Of a stretch of DNA of 64,000 bases, positions 43,921-53,914 are shown piece by piece (positions within the stretch are counted from its first letter, which is position 1; each line of letters starts with the position of its first letter). The DNA is from Mesoflavibacter zeaxanthinifaciens DSM 18436. Its GTDB lineage: Bacteria > Bacteroidota > Bacteroidia > Flavobacteriales > Flavobacteriaceae. Below the pieces are notes generated by a model, which was not told where the DNA came from, did not search any database, and saw only the letters and a program-made list of their open reading frames with translations. The stretch lies in the NCBI RefSeq assembly GCF_000422365.1, contig NZ_AULQ01000001.1, positions 434,001 through 498,000 on the forward strand, read 5' to 3'. Made by a program: the position numbers and the translations under genes.

Positions 43921-46758
43921 TTATAGCTTATTACCATAAATATCAAGTTCTATAACAGGTTTACCAAGCTTTTTAACTTCTTCAAACTGTGTAGCTTTAT
44001 CACCAACGACTAAATAAGTTAAGTCTTCTTCATCCATATATTTATTAATAATTGACTTATAGTCTTGCAGTGTCATGTTAATTAACTCTTCTTGATTTTT
44101 ATCAAGGTAATCCTCTGCTCTATCGTATTTACTCATTTGTCTTAAAATGCCTAATTGTGCACCTAAACTTTCGTATGCTCTTGTGTTTCCTTTTAAGATT
44201 TTGTTTTTAGTAAGTTCTACTTCATTTTCTGAAAAACTATTTTCATAATCTTTAACCATATTTTTAATAATTTCTAAAGATTTTAAAGTAGCATTAGCAC
44301 GTACGCTTGTTCTGATTGTAAAAGGACTAATAATATTAGCTTGCGAAATACTAGAATATGCACCGTAAGTATATCCTTTACCAATTCTTAGGGTTTGGAA
44401 TAACCTTCCGCTAGAGCCGCCACCTAAAATTTCGTTAGCAAAATCTAAGTTATTAGCATCTTCATCTTTACCAGATAAGGCTAGTTTACCTATATATAAT
44501 ACAGATTGTTTTGCGTTTGGAACATCTACAAAATATAGTTTTCCTGCAGTGTCATTTGTTTTAACATCAGCTTCTGGAATAGAAATCGCTTCTCCTTTCC
44601 ATTGGTTTAATGGTTGAAGTGCTGCAACAGTTTCGTCTTTATTAACATCTCCAGCAATATGGAAAGTAGCTTGACTTGGTACTAAATTTTTGTAATAAGT
44701 TTTCATGTCTTCCATAGTAATGTCTTTAGTGCTTTGTAAAGTACCAGAACTTGGGATACCGTAACGGCTATCTTCGCCATATAACAATTGACTGTATACA
44801 TTGCTTGCAATAGCATTTGGATTAGCTTCACGTCCTTTTAAATTTGTTTCTAAAGCTTGTTTTAGACGGTCAAATTCTTTGTCGTCCCAACGTGGTTCTA
44901 AGATAATCTCTTTAACTAGCTTAATAGTTTCTTCAAAGTTTTTAGTTAAACATGAACCAGCGATATGAAAATCTTCATCACTGCTATACATATATATATT
45001 AGCACCTAACAATCCAATAGCTTCTTCTAAATCTGCAGGAGATTTTGTTGAAGTACCTTGCATCATTACATCACTAAATAAGCTTGCAACACCTTCTTTT
45101 CCTTTTGGGTCTAAAAGTTGTCCGCCTGGAATTGTAATATCAAACTGAACTAATGGAACTTCTGTATTTTCTATACCATATAAATCCATACCGTTAGCTA
45201 ATTGACCTTTCCAAATGTCTGGAGATTTAAATACTGGTAATTCTCCAAAAGGCGGTTCACTTCTATCGTATTTACTTGGTGTTTTTTCGTAAACAGCTTC
45301 TTCACCTTGACTTACTTCTTCGTTAGCAACGTTTTGTTTTACTTCTTCAATCCAAACTTCTGCTTCTTTGCTATTTGTTACTGCTAAATCTATTTGATTT
45401 TTAGGCACAAAACTGGTCATTACGTAGTTTTCACCTTTTATATACTGGTTGTAAACACGCATAACGTCTTCTGCTGTAACAGCATTAGTTAAATTTGCTG
45501 TTTTTGTAATGTAGCTTGGATCACCACCAAACTCGTTATCTTGCACTAATTGAAATGCTTTATTTAAAACCGTACTAACACCTTGATATAACTGAGTTTC
45601 TAACTCTGCTTTAATACGTTTTAATTCTTTTTCATTTACTCCATTTGTTTCAAAACGTTTTAAGCCTTCTTCAATAGCTAGCTTAACGCTATCTAAATCT
45701 GTATTAGCATTTGCACGAACTCTAAATACAAATTCTCCTGCAAGTTCACTACTGCTTTGGTAAGAGCTAACTCCAGGAGCTAATTTTTCTTCTTCTACAA
45801 TAACATTATATAAAGGCGATTTTTTACTTCCGCTTAATATTTGCCCTAAAATATTTAAAGCATAAGTGTCCTCATGATATTCTTTAACTGTTGGGATTAC
45901 CATACGTAGTTCTGGTAATTTTGCAAAGTTATCTTCAAAGTACAATGCTTTAACACTATCTAATTTAACAGGTTCAAAATTTAACTCTTCAACTTCTGGT
46001 CCGCTTGGTATTTCTCCAAACCATTTTTTTACTAATTTTTTAGTTTCTTCTACATCAATATCACCTGCAATTACTAAAGATGCATTACTTGCGCCATAGT
46101 ATTGATTATAAAACTCTTTTACATCTTCTAATGTAGCTGCTTGCAAATCTGGTAAAGATCCTATTACTGTCCAGCTGTAAGGATGTCCTTCTGGATATAA
46201 ATTTTTTCTAATAACTTCATCTGTATATCCATAAGGAGAATTATCTACACGTTGACGTTTTTCATTTTTTACAACTTGTTTTTCACGCTCTAAAGCCTCT
46301 TTGGTTACCGTATTAATCATGTATCCAAAACGGTCTGAATCTATCCATAATATTTTTTCAAAAGCGTCTTTTGGTACAACTTCATAATATACGGTACCGT
46401 CACTCCATGTTCCTCCATTACGACTTCCGCCCCATTCTGGAATCATTTTTCTGTTAGCGCCTACAGGTACATTTTCAGAGTCGTTAAAACTCATATGTTC
46501 AAAAAAGTGGGCAAATCCTGTTTTACCTGGTTTTTCTCGGTTAGATCCAACATGCATCATGGTTGCAACAGCAACAATTGGATCTGAATGATCTTCATGA
46601 AGAATAACTTCTAAGCCATTATCTAAAGTGAATTTTTCATAATCAATTTTAAAATCTACAGCAGTATCTGCTTTAGATACTTGCGTTTTTGAGTCTGAAT
46701 TGTTGCATGAGATAAATGCAAATACAGACAAAACGGATAAAGTTTTTAAGAGTCTCAT
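43921..46758 (-). CDS. M16 family zinc metallopeptidase, lipoprotein
   Basis: A 945-residue peptidase made of two M16 (insulinase-like) halves. Signal and lipobox (VFAFISC, Cys18) are at the N-terminus from the chosen start; the open frame goes back 17 codons to 46809, but MRLLKTLSVL at 46758 begins the signal peptide. The inverted zinc motif H84-F-F-E87-H88 is in the first half. The second half (from about residue 525) repeats the fold without the zinc motif, as in processing peptidases. It is probably anchored in the outer membrane and degrades peptides. Confidence 0.9.
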   Translation of the reverse strand: MRLLKTLSVLSVFAFISCNNSDSKTQVSKADTAVDFKIDYEKFTLDNGLEVILHEDHSDPIVAVATMMHVGSNREKPGKTGFAHFFEHMSFNDSENVPVGANRKMIPEWGGSRNGGTWSDGTVYYEVVPKDAFEKILWIDSDRFGYMINTVTKEALEREKQVVKNEKRQRVDNSPYGYTDEVIRKNLYPEGHPYSWTVIGSLPDLQAATLEDVKEFYNQYYGASNASLVIAGDIDVEETKKLVKKWFGEIPSGPEVEELNFEPVKLDSVKALYFEDNFAKLPELRMVIPTVKEYHEDTYALNILGQILSGSKKSPLYNVIVEEEKLAPGVSSYQSSSELAGEFVFRVRANANTDLDSVKLAIEEGLKRFETNGVNEKELKRIKAELETQLYQGVSTVLNKAFQLVQDNEFGGDPSYITKTANLTNAVTAEDVMRVYNQYIKGENYVMTSFVPKNQIDLAVTNSKEAEVWIEEVKQNVANEEVSQGEEAVYEKTPSKYDRSEPPFGELPVFKSPDIWKGQLANGMDLYGIENTEVPLVQFDITIPGGQLLDPKGKEGVASLFSDVMMQGTSTKSPADLEEAIGLLGANIYMYSSDEDFHIAGSCLTKNFEETIKLVKEIILEPRWDDKEFDRLKQALETNLKGREANPNAIASNVYSQLLYGEDSRYGIPSSGTLQSTKDITMEDMKTYYKNLVPSQATFHIAGDVNKDETVAALQPLNQWKGEAISIPEADVKTNDTAGKLYFVDVPNAKQSVLYIGKLALSGKDEDANNLDFANEILGGGSSGRLFQTLRIGKGYTYGAYSSISQANIISPFTIRTSVRANATLKSLEIIKNMVKDYENSFSENEVELTKNKILKGNTRAYESLGAQLGILRQMSKYDRAEDYLDKNQEELINMTLQDYKSIINKYMDEEDLTYLVVGDKATQFEEVKKLGKPVIELDIYGNKL

Positions 46759-46883
46759 TAAATTATATATTTGATTGAAGTCTAAAGATAAACAATATTT
46801 AATTGTCATAAATTTTTAATAAAACGATATGAAAAAAAATCTATTTTAATTATCTTTAAAAGGAACTTTAATACCAAAATAAT

Positions 46884-47189
46884 ATGGATATAAAATTTGA
46901 ATATGACAATGTAAAGGCAAGTAAGGCTTTAGAAGAATACACAACAGAAAAAGTACAAAAACTTTTTAATAAGTATGAATTTTTAGTTAGAGCTGATGTT
47001 TTTTTTAAAGTAGAAAACACTAGTGATGATAAAACAGGAATGATATCTAGTATTAGATTAAGTGCTCCAGGACCTAGATTATTTGCTAAAGACAGTAAAG
47101 ATACTTTTCATAAAAGTGTAAGTGAAGCTGTTAGAGAATTAGATAATCAATTAGCTAAGCGAAAGGGTAAAATGAAAACCCATCATTAA
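46884..47189 (+). CDS. hpf: Ribosome hibernation-promoting factor (short form)
   Basis: A 101-residue HPF/YfiA/RaiA protein that binds the 30S decoding site in stationary phase. It has the beta-alpha-beta-beta-beta-alpha order, with MDIKFEYDNVKASKALEEYT at the start and FHKSVSEAVRELDNQLAKRKGK in the last helix. The C-terminal dimerisation domain of long HPF is missing. It is monocistronic, with a strong two-way terminator. Confidence 0.9.
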   Translation: MDIKFEYDNVKASKALEEYTTEKVQKLFNKYEFLVRADVFFKVENTSDDKTGMISSIRLSAPGPRLFAKDSKDTFHKSVSEAVRELDNQLAKRKGKMKTHH

Positions 47190-47193
47190 TACA

Positions 47194-47238
47194 TAACAAT
47201 AAAAAAAGCGACCAAATAGGTCGCTTTTTTTATTGTTA
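47194..47238. terminator. Bidirectional terminator between hpf and the DEAD-box helicase gene
   Basis: A perfect palindrome with 20-bp arms around AAATA: TAACAAT, an A-run and GCGACC on the left are mirrored exactly on the right. It serves both convergent genes. Confidence 0.9.
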
Positions 47239-47240
47239 TA

Positions 47241-48356
47241 TTAAACTGTTATTTGTTTCATTTTTATACCTAGAGCTTGTTCTACCTTAGTTACTTCGCT
47301 GTGTTCACTTGGTAAAATTAAAGCAATTGAAACTCCTTTTTTACCGCCTCTTGCTGTCCTACCACTACGATGTGTATAATATTCTAAATGTTCTGGTAGT
47401 TGATGATGAATAATAAAACTAACATCATTAACATCTATACCTCTTGCCGAAACATCTGTAGAAATTAAAAATTGTAAAGATTCGTTTTTAAAAGAACGCA
47501 TAACCTTATCTCTATCTTTTTGGGGCATATCGCCTTCTAATGCATCTACATTAAAACCTTCTACTTGTAGTTGATGCTTTAAAGCTTGTGCACCTGCTTT
47601 TGTACGTGTAAATATAATACCACGTTCTTCTGCTCTTTCATCTAAAATTTGCATTATTGTACTTGCTTTTTGATGAATTGAAGTTTCTATAAAAAAGTGG
47701 CTTATATTTTTATTGACAATACTATTTCTGTCAATTTCAATACGGATAGCATTATCTGCAATGTATCTTTTTACAATATCTTTTAAATCGTTAGACATTG
47801 TAGCACTAAACAACCAAGTATTTTTTTTGCTTTTTATAGCGTTTAGTATAGTTGTTAAATCGTTTTTAAAACCCATGCTTAGCATTTCATCTGCTTCGTC
47901 TAAAACTATTGTTTTAATATTAGATAAATCTACAGCATCACGCTGCATTAAATCTACTAAACGACCAGGAGTAGCCACTATAACATGTGTAGTTCGAGCT
48001 AAATTTTTAAGTTGAATATCAATCTTTTCTCCACCATAAACAGGTTCTACAAAAGTTTGGTTTGTATTATACTTAGTAAACTTAAAAAGTTGTTTTTTTA
48101 TCTGTTGAACTAACTCTCGAGTTGGAGATAAGACTAATGCTTGAACATGACTTTTTTTAGGGTCAACTTTATGTAGTAAAGGTAAACCGTAAGCTGCAGT
48201 TTTACCAGTACCTGTTTGGGCTAAACCAACAAAGTCTGTATTACTGCTTAATAGTATAGGTATGGCTTGTTCTTGAATTTCGGTTGGTGTTTTAATACCA
48301 ATCTCTTTCAAAGATTTTGTATAGTTTTTATCTAAGCCTAAGTCTTTAAAAGTCAT
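47241..48356 (-). CDS. DEAD-box RNA helicase
   Basis: A 371-residue, minimal DEAD-box helicase. It has the Q motif (IKTPTEIQEQAIP), motif I AQTGTGKT, Ia PTRELVQQ, motif II DEAD, III SAT, IV-V in STDVSARGIDV, and VI HRSGRTAR. It ends soon after the core, without the C-terminal extension or RNA-binding domain of RhlE or DbpA. It likely acts in ribosome assembly or RNA decay. It is 41 bp downstream of another helicase on the same strand. Confidence 0.93.
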   Translation of the reverse strand: MTFKDLGLDKNYTKSLKEIGIKTPTEIQEQAIPILLSSNTDFVGLAQTGTGKTAAYGLPLLHKVDPKKSHVQALVLSPTRELVQQIKKQLFKFTKYNTNQTFVEPVYGGEKIDIQLKNLARTTHVIVATPGRLVDLMQRDAVDLSNIKTIVLDEADEMLSMGFKNDLTTILNAIKSKKNTWLFSATMSNDLKDIVKRYIADNAIRIEIDRNSIVNKNISHFFIETSIHQKASTIMQILDERAEERGIIFTRTKAGAQALKHQLQVEGFNVDALEGDMPQKDRDKVMRSFKNESLQFLISTDVSARGIDVNDVSFIIHHQLPEHLEYYTHRSGRTARGGKKGVSIALILPSEHSEVTKVEQALGIKMKQITV

Positions 48357-48397
48357 ATTATTTTATTTGTAGTCGTTAGACTTGTTAATATATTAAT

Positions 48398-49957
48398 TTA
48401 TTCTTCTTCTGGAGGAGGAAAACCATGAATTTCTTCATAGATGTCGTCAAATTCAGATCTTATTTTAGCATTTAATTTTTTACGGTAATCGTCTTTAAGC
48501 CAATCTACAAAGTTATGTGTACTTTTACTAATACATTTTGTGTATCTACCAATTCTATAATCAATATCATCTCCTAAAAGCTTTGCTAAAGCTAAGGCGT
48601 CCCACATATCTTCACTATTTTCTACACAAATATGAGCATGCTGTGCAATAGAGCGTTCTAATACTACTTTAGAGCTTTCTCCTGCTCTAATTGAGTTTAT
48701 ATAGGTTTTTTTGATGTCAAAATATACATGCTCTGAGTTTTTAAACTGCTCACGCATGTCATCTGGCATTTCGTATTTAAAATTATTTTCAAGTTCTTCA
48801 TCACTTAAAATTCCATCTAAATAATAGTTAGGAGAACGGAAAATTTTGTGCCAATCTAAATCTGCGCCCCATGCTCCAAAACGATGTACGTTATTACCTA
48901 AATCTATAACGGTAAACTTGTCTTTTTTATCTAAAATACGAGATCCACGACCAATCATCTGATAGTATAATGTTAATGATTTTGTCGCACGGTTTAGCAT
49001 GATACAATCTACTGTAGGCTCATCAAAACCAGTAGTTAAGATACTTACAGATGTTAAGATAGCATCTGGTGTTTCTTTAAACCATTTTAAAATAGCCTTT
49101 CGCTCTTTTTTTGTATTGTTATTATCAAGATGAGCAATTTTATAACCAGCACGTCTAAAGGTATCGTAAACATGCAGAGATGTATTAATACCATTATTAA
49201 ATATTAATGTTTTCTTACCTTTACAACGCTCTTCATAAGCTTGTAAAAGCTTAGTCAACATGTCTGTATTGGTGTATAAATCTTCTGAAGATTTTACAGT
49301 ATAATCACCATTAGCACCAACAACTAAAGATGTTAAACCTACATTATAGCTATAGATTTCGGCACGTGCTAAAAATTCATTTTCTATAAGGGATTGTATG
49401 GTTTCTCCTACAATTAATTCATTATAATTATCCTTCATAGGAAGGTTAATATTACTACTTAAAGGTGTTGCTGTAACACCAAGTATAAATGAATTATCAA
49501 AAAACTTAAATAATTTGGTAAAACTATTATAATGTGCTTCATCAATAATAACTAAACCTATATCTGAAATATCAAGTTTATTATCATTTAAACGGTTATT
49601 TAAAGTTTCTACCATTGCAACAAAACAATTATAGTCACCTTGATCACTTAAATCTGCTTTACTATCTATAACTTTGTTTGACACACCAAACTCAGACAAC
49701 ATTCTTGAGGTTTGTCTACAAAGCTCTATACGATGCGTCATTACTAAAACTTGTTTTTTTCTAGTTTTAAGATATTGTCTAACAATTTCAGAGAAGATTA
49801 CTGTTTTACCACCACCGGTTGGTAATTGATAAAGCAAGTGATAATTATCTGGTGCTTCTTCAAAACAAGTAAAAATCTTATCTATGGCTCCTTTTTGATA
49901 ATTATATAAACTTTTCCCTTCTGTACGTTCTTGTAATTCTTGTGTTTGGACTGACAT
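48398..49957 (-). CDS. DEAH-type superfamily II DNA/RNA helicase
   Basis: A 519-residue SF2 helicase of the type III restriction/XPB-like group. It has motif I LPTGGGKTVIFSE, motif II DEAH, III GVTATPLS, and motif VI YQMIGRGSR. The C-terminal 150 residues are not a nuclease as far as I can see and hold Asp/Arg-rich helical segments. There is no methylase or specificity gene nearby, so a restriction role is unlikely; a housekeeping repair role is more likely. It is divergent from the DUF1853 gene, with a 105-bp gap. Confidence 0.85.
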   Translation of the reverse strand: MSVQTQELQERTEGKSLYNYQKGAIDKIFTCFEEAPDNYHLLYQLPTGGGKTVIFSEIVRQYLKTRKKQVLVMTHRIELCRQTSRMLSEFGVSNKVIDSKADLSDQGDYNCFVAMVETLNNRLNDNKLDISDIGLVIIDEAHYNSFTKLFKFFDNSFILGVTATPLSSNINLPMKDNYNELIVGETIQSLIENEFLARAEIYSYNVGLTSLVVGANGDYTVKSSEDLYTNTDMLTKLLQAYEERCKGKKTLIFNNGINTSLHVYDTFRRAGYKIAHLDNNNTKKERKAILKWFKETPDAILTSVSILTTGFDEPTVDCIMLNRATKSLTLYYQMIGRGSRILDKKDKFTVIDLGNNVHRFGAWGADLDWHKIFRSPNYYLDGILSDEELENNFKYEMPDDMREQFKNSEHVYFDIKKTYINSIRAGESSKVVLERSIAQHAHICVENSEDMWDALALAKLLGDDIDYRIGRYTKCISKSTHNFVDWLKDDYRKKLNAKIRSEFDDIYEEIHGFPPPEEE

Positions 49958-50062
49958 TAATTAATAGTTCTATAAAATTTAAGATGTGCAAAAATACAAT
50001 GATAATAGACTTATGACGAATAATTAGCGAAAAAAAATTATTGATTACATTTATCCCATAAT

Positions 50063-50875
50063 ATGACAAGAATAATTGAAAATTATAAAGATAACTTTAG
50101 TGGTTTTTTTAAAACGCCACATCTATTTAATTCTGATGTACTAGGGATTACACCTTTTACTAAAACCTTACCACAACAATTTGCTTTTACAAAGCTGATA
50201 ACTAAAAAGTTAAGATTAGGACAATTGGTAGAACATTTTGTTTTTGAAGAATTAAAACAATTTAATTCAATCAAAATATTATCAGAAAACCTTCAAATTA
50301 TAAATAAAAATAAAGTAACAATTGGAGAGATTGATGCTATTTATTTGGATGAAGAGAAGCCATTTCATCTAGAAATTCAATATAAATTCTACCTATTTGA
50401 TACCACTGTTGGAGATACAGAAATTGAGCATTGTATTGGACCAAACCGTAAAGATACTTTAACACAAAAACTAAAAAAGCTAAAAGACAAGCAATTACCA
50501 CTACTCTATTCTAACACAACAACACCTTACTTAAAACAACTAAATCTAAAACCAGTAGATATAAAACAGAACATCTATTTCAAAGCTCAAATTTTTATGC
50601 CTTATGGCAAAAATATCATGCTTAAAACACTAAATAATGATTGTGTTTATGGCTTTTATTTCAACTATAATAACTTAGAAAATTTTAAACACTGTAAATT
50701 TTATATTCCTAAAAAATTAGATTGGTTAGTAGATGTAAACCCAAATGTAAACTGGAATAACTATGAGCAAATGCTTCCTCAATTAAAAGCATTTTATGAA
50801 GAAAAATACGCGCAAATGCTTTGGTTAAAATTTCCAAACGGAGAAATTAAAAAAAGTTTTATGGTTTGGTGGTGA
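50063..50875 (+). CDS. DUF1853 family protein, PD-(D/E)XK-like
   Basis: A 270-residue protein of the DUF1853 family. The block VTIGEIDAIYLDEEKPFHLE, then IQYKFYLFD, has the spacing of a PD-(D/E)XK nuclease core: Asp in GEID, Glu-x-Gln/Lys in HLEIQYK. The family is widespread and its substrate unknown. It is followed by an 84-bp gap and topB. It has no partner gene of a defence type. Confidence 0.8.
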   Translation: MTRIIENYKDNFSGFFKTPHLFNSDVLGITPFTKTLPQQFAFTKLITKKLRLGQLVEHFVFEELKQFNSIKILSENLQIINKNKVTIGEIDAIYLDEEKPFHLEIQYKFYLFDTTVGDTEIEHCIGPNRKDTLTQKLKKLKDKQLPLLYSNTTTPYLKQLNLKPVDIKQNIYFKAQIFMPYGKNIMLKTLNNDCVYGFYFNYNNLENFKHCKFYIPKKLDWLVDVNPNVNWNNYEQMLPQLKAFYEEKYAQMLWLKFPNGEIKKSFMVWW

Positions 50876-50959
50876 TTAACCGTTAATAACTTAGTCATAA
50901 AACTGCTTCCAAAACTTAACAATTTCATTTAATTTGCAACACTAAATTTTTTAATATAA

Positions 50960-53266
50960 ATGAAAGTCTGTATAGCCGAAAAACCTAGTGTAGCAAGAGA
51001 AATTGCTCAAGTCTTAGGCGCCAAAACCAAACGTGATGGCTACTTTGAAGGTAATGGTTATGCGGTAACTTACACGTTTGGTCATTTATGCACACTAAAA
51101 GAACCTAACGATTATAAACCCTATTGGAAAAGTTGGGATTTAAACAACTTACCCATGTTACCTGATAAGTTTGAAACCAAAGTATCAAACGATTCTGGTA
51201 TTAAAAAACAATTCAAAATAGTAAAATCCTTATTTGATAAAGCAGACGTTGTAATAAATTGTGGTGATGCCGGTCAAGAAGGAGAATTAATACAACGTTG
51301 GGTTTTAGACCAAGCCAATTATAAAGGTGAAGTTAAACGATTATGGATATCTTCTCTTACCACAGAAGCCATAAAAGAAGGTTTTGAAAAATTAGAAGCT
51401 AGCACAAAATACGATAACTTATACTATGCTGGGTTTTCTAGAGCAATTGGTGATTGGCTTTTAGGGATGAATGCTACCCGATTATACACCGTAAAATATG
51501 GTGGTTATAAACAAGTCTTGTCTATTGGTCGTGTGCAAACACCAACGCTAGCCATGGTTGTTAACCGTTGGAAAGAAATAGAAAACTTTAAACCACAACC
51601 CTATTGGGAACTACAAACGCTTTATCGTGACACCTTATTTAGTTATGAAGAAGGACGTTTTCTAAAAATGGAAGATGGCGAAAAATTAGCAAATATCGTT
51701 AAAGAACACGATTTTGAAATTGTAAGCATTACCAAAAAAAAGGGGAATGAATTTGCACCAAAACTGTTTGATCTAACAGGTTTACAGGTGTATTGCAATA
51801 CAAAATTTGGCTTTTCGGCAGATGAAACTTTAAAAATAGTTCAAAAGTTATATGAAATGAAAGTGGTAACCTATCCACGTGTAGATACTACATTTCTTCC
51901 AAACGATATTTATCCTAAAGTACCTGGGATTTTGAAAAACTTGACTAATTACAGTCAATTAATTCAGCCACTTTTAGGTCAAAAAATTAAAAAATCTAAA
52001 AAGGTTTTTGACGATGCTAAAGTAACCGATCACCATGCGATAATTCCAACAGGTGTACAAACCAATTTGCAGTATAATCAACAACAGGTTTACGATATTA
52101 TTACCAAACGTTTTATAGCGGTGTTTTATCCAGAATGTAAAGTCTCAAACACAACCGTAATTGGTAAAGCAGAAGCTGTAAACTTTAAAACTACAGGTAA
52201 AGAAATTCTTGAAAAAGGTTGGCGTGTTGTTTTTGAAACAAATGACAAACCAACCAAGGAAACCGGTATTTTACCCAAGTTTGAAAAAGGCGAAAAAGGT
52301 CCGCATGAGCCTTCTTTTTTAGAAAAAGAAACCAAGCCACCAAAACAATATACGGAAGCATCTTTATTACGTGCAATGGAAACCGCAGGCAAACAAGTAG
52401 ATGATGACGAGTTACGTGATTTAATGAAAGAAAATGGTATTGGACGACCTTCAACAAGAGCCAATATTATTGAAACGCTGTTTAGACGTAAATACATAAA
52501 ACGTAATAAAAAACAGGTGTTGCCAACAGTTACCGGTATTCAATTGATTGATTTAATTCAAAATGAATTATTAAAATCTGCAGAACTAACAGGACTTTGG
52601 GAAAAACAACTAAAAGACATAGAAAAAGGTGAATATAGCGCTGTAGCATTTATCAATAACATGAAAAAAATGGTAGACCATTTGGTGTATGAAGTTAGAA
52701 CAGAAAAGGTTCAAGCTAAATTAAGTTACACCAATAATAAACCAGCCAACACCAGTAAATCATCTTCTAAAAAAACTTCAAAAAAAGGTATTGTAGGTAA
52801 AACATGTCCAAAATGTAAAAAAGGACAATTATTAAAAGGAAAATCGGCTTACGGTTGCACACTATATGGAAAAGATTGTGATTTTGTTTTACCTTTTGAA
52901 TATGCTTCAAAAAAAATATCAGAAAATCAATACAAACGCTTATTAGATAAAGGATCTACTGTAAACTTAAAAGGATTTAAGGTTAAAGAGGCTTCTGTTG
53001 AAGGTTTGCTTCGTTTTGATGATAATTTTAAATTAAAATTAGAGCCTAAAAAAGAAATTTCCGCGAAAGCGACAAAAACAAACGTAGAAGAAAAAACTTG
53101 TCCTAAATGTAAAAAAGGTACAATTATAAAAGGAAAAACCGCTTATGGTTGTAGCGACTATAAAAATGGTTGCGATTTCAGGTTTAGCTACGATTTAATA
53201 AGAGAGAAAGCAAAAGGACAGCAACTAACTAAAGAGTTGGTTTTTAAAATTTTAAATGAAAACTAA
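50960..53266 (+). CDS. topB: DNA topoisomerase III (type IA)
   Basis: A 768-residue type IA topoisomerase that decatenates DNA. The TOPRIM domain starts VCIAEKPSVAREIAQVLG (Glu7) and has CGDAGQEGELIQRW at 101-114. The active-site Tyr is Y305 in VVTYPRVDT. SIGRVQTPTLAMV and ENGIGRPSTRANIIE are standard. The C-terminal third has two zinc-ribbon-like repeats (CPKCKKG, then YGC-x6-CDF) joined by a linker that carries an in-frame copy of a GC-rich 14-bp repeat. In the usual DxDxxGE motif the second Asp is Gly here. Overlaps the next gene by 11 bp. Confidence 0.94.
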   Translation: MKVCIAEKPSVAREIAQVLGAKTKRDGYFEGNGYAVTYTFGHLCTLKEPNDYKPYWKSWDLNNLPMLPDKFETKVSNDSGIKKQFKIVKSLFDKADVVINCGDAGQEGELIQRWVLDQANYKGEVKRLWISSLTTEAIKEGFEKLEASTKYDNLYYAGFSRAIGDWLLGMNATRLYTVKYGGYKQVLSIGRVQTPTLAMVVNRWKEIENFKPQPYWELQTLYRDTLFSYEEGRFLKMEDGEKLANIVKEHDFEIVSITKKKGNEFAPKLFDLTGLQVYCNTKFGFSADETLKIVQKLYEMKVVTYPRVDTTFLPNDIYPKVPGILKNLTNYSQLIQPLLGQKIKKSKKVFDDAKVTDHHAIIPTGVQTNLQYNQQQVYDIITKRFIAVFYPECKVSNTTVIGKAEAVNFKTTGKEILEKGWRVVFETNDKPTKETGILPKFEKGEKGPHEPSFLEKETKPPKQYTEASLLRAMETAGKQVDDDELRDLMKENGIGRPSTRANIIETLFRRKYIKRNKKQVLPTVTGIQLIDLIQNELLKSAELTGLWEKQLKDIEKGEYSAVAFINNMKKMVDHLVYEVRTEKVQAKLSYTNNKPANTSKSSSKKTSKKGIVGKTCPKCKKGQLLKGKSAYGCTLYGKDCDFVLPFEYASKKISENQYKRLLDKGSTVNLKGFKVKEASVEGLLRFDDNFKLKLEPKKEISAKATKTNVEEKTCPKCKKGTIIKGKTAYGCSDYKNGCDFRFSYDLIREKAKGQQLTKELVFKILNEN
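53058..53072. repeat. In-frame GC-rich repeat in topB
   Basis: TTTCCGCGAAAGCGA encodes Ile-Ser-Ala-Lys-Ala at the linker between the zinc ribbons. The 14-mer TTCCGCGAAAGCGA occurs again at 53513-53526 and 62666-62679. Confidence 0.75.
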
Positions 53267-53843
53267 ACACCAACACTTTAAAATATATAAACCTTACGGA
53301 ATGCTTAGTCAGTTTGACAGCAATGCTAAGCATGAGCAAAAAAAACGCTTTTTATCAGAGCTTGATACATTTACAGATGGTACAATGCCAATTGGCAGAT
53401 TAGATAAAAAAAGTGAAGGTTTATTACTATTAACTACCGATGGAAAATTGAGTAATCACATTAACCAATCTGGAATAGAAAAAGAATACTATGCTTTGGT
53501 TGATGGCGCAATTTCCGCGAAAGCGATACAAGATTTACAAACTGGAGTCAAAATTGGTTTTGACGGAATAAAATATAACACAAAGCCTTGTAAAGCTAAA
53601 ATTTTAGAATCTACTCCTAATCTACCGCAACGTACTAAAAAAATACGAGACGAAAGACATGGACCAACTACCTGGATATCTATAACTTTAACAGAAGGTA
53701 AATTTAAACAAGTTAGAAAAATGACTAGCGCTGTTGGCTTTCCAACATTAAGATTAGTCCGTGTTAGAATTGGCAATATTCTTCTAGAAAATATGAAATC
53801 TGGAGATGTAGTTTTATTAGAAAATTTACCAGAAATACTTTAA
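53256..53843 (+). CDS. 23S rRNA pseudouridine synthase (RluE/RsuA family)
   Basis: A 195-residue pseudouridine synthase without an S4 domain, as RluE. It has KIYKPYGMLSQFDS, the catalytic Asp in PIGRLDKKSEGLLLLTTDG, GIEKEYYALVDGAI, and the closing EGKFKQVRKMTSAVGFPTLRLVRVRIG. It overlaps topB by 11 bp. An in-frame GC-rich 14-mer lies in a loop (GAISAKAIQ). The exact target uridine is not assignable. Confidence 0.88.
   Translation: MKTKHQHFKIYKPYGMLSQFDSNAKHEQKKRFLSELDTFTDGTMPIGRLDKKSEGLLLLTTDGKLSNHINQSGIEKEYYALVDGAISAKAIQDLQTGVKIGFDGIKYNTKPCKAKILESTPNLPQRTKKIRDERHGPTTWISITLTEGKFKQVRKMTSAVGFPTLRLVRVRIGNILLENMKSGDVVLLENLPEIL
53512..53526. repeat. In-frame GC-rich repeat in the RluE-like gene
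   Basis: TTTCCGCGAAAGCGA, the same 15 bases as in topB, encodes Ile-Ser-Ala-Lys-Ala in the same frame 454 bp downstream. Confidence 0.75.
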
Positions 53844-53863
53844 CGTATCTTTAATTTATTTAG

Positions 53864-53895
53864 TTGTTTAAATAATCAAAAACTCTGTACTTTTG
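53864..53895 (+). promoter_or_regulatory. Promoter of the second MscS gene
   Basis: TTG (53864-53866), 21 bp, TACTTTTG (53888-53895), an exact -7 match, 19 bp before the ATG at 53915. Confidence 0.55.
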
Positions 53896-53914
53896 CTTGT
53901 TACAAACAATTAAC

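Noticed and set aside
48398-49957. DEAH helicase as a restriction (type III or type I) subunit
   Set aside because: No methyltransferase or specificity gene nearby and no visible nuclease domain; such helicases are common housekeeping genes in this group.
50063-50875. DUF1853 nuclease-like protein as a defence nuclease
   Set aside because: The family is widespread and the neighbours are topB and a helicase; nothing ties it to defence.
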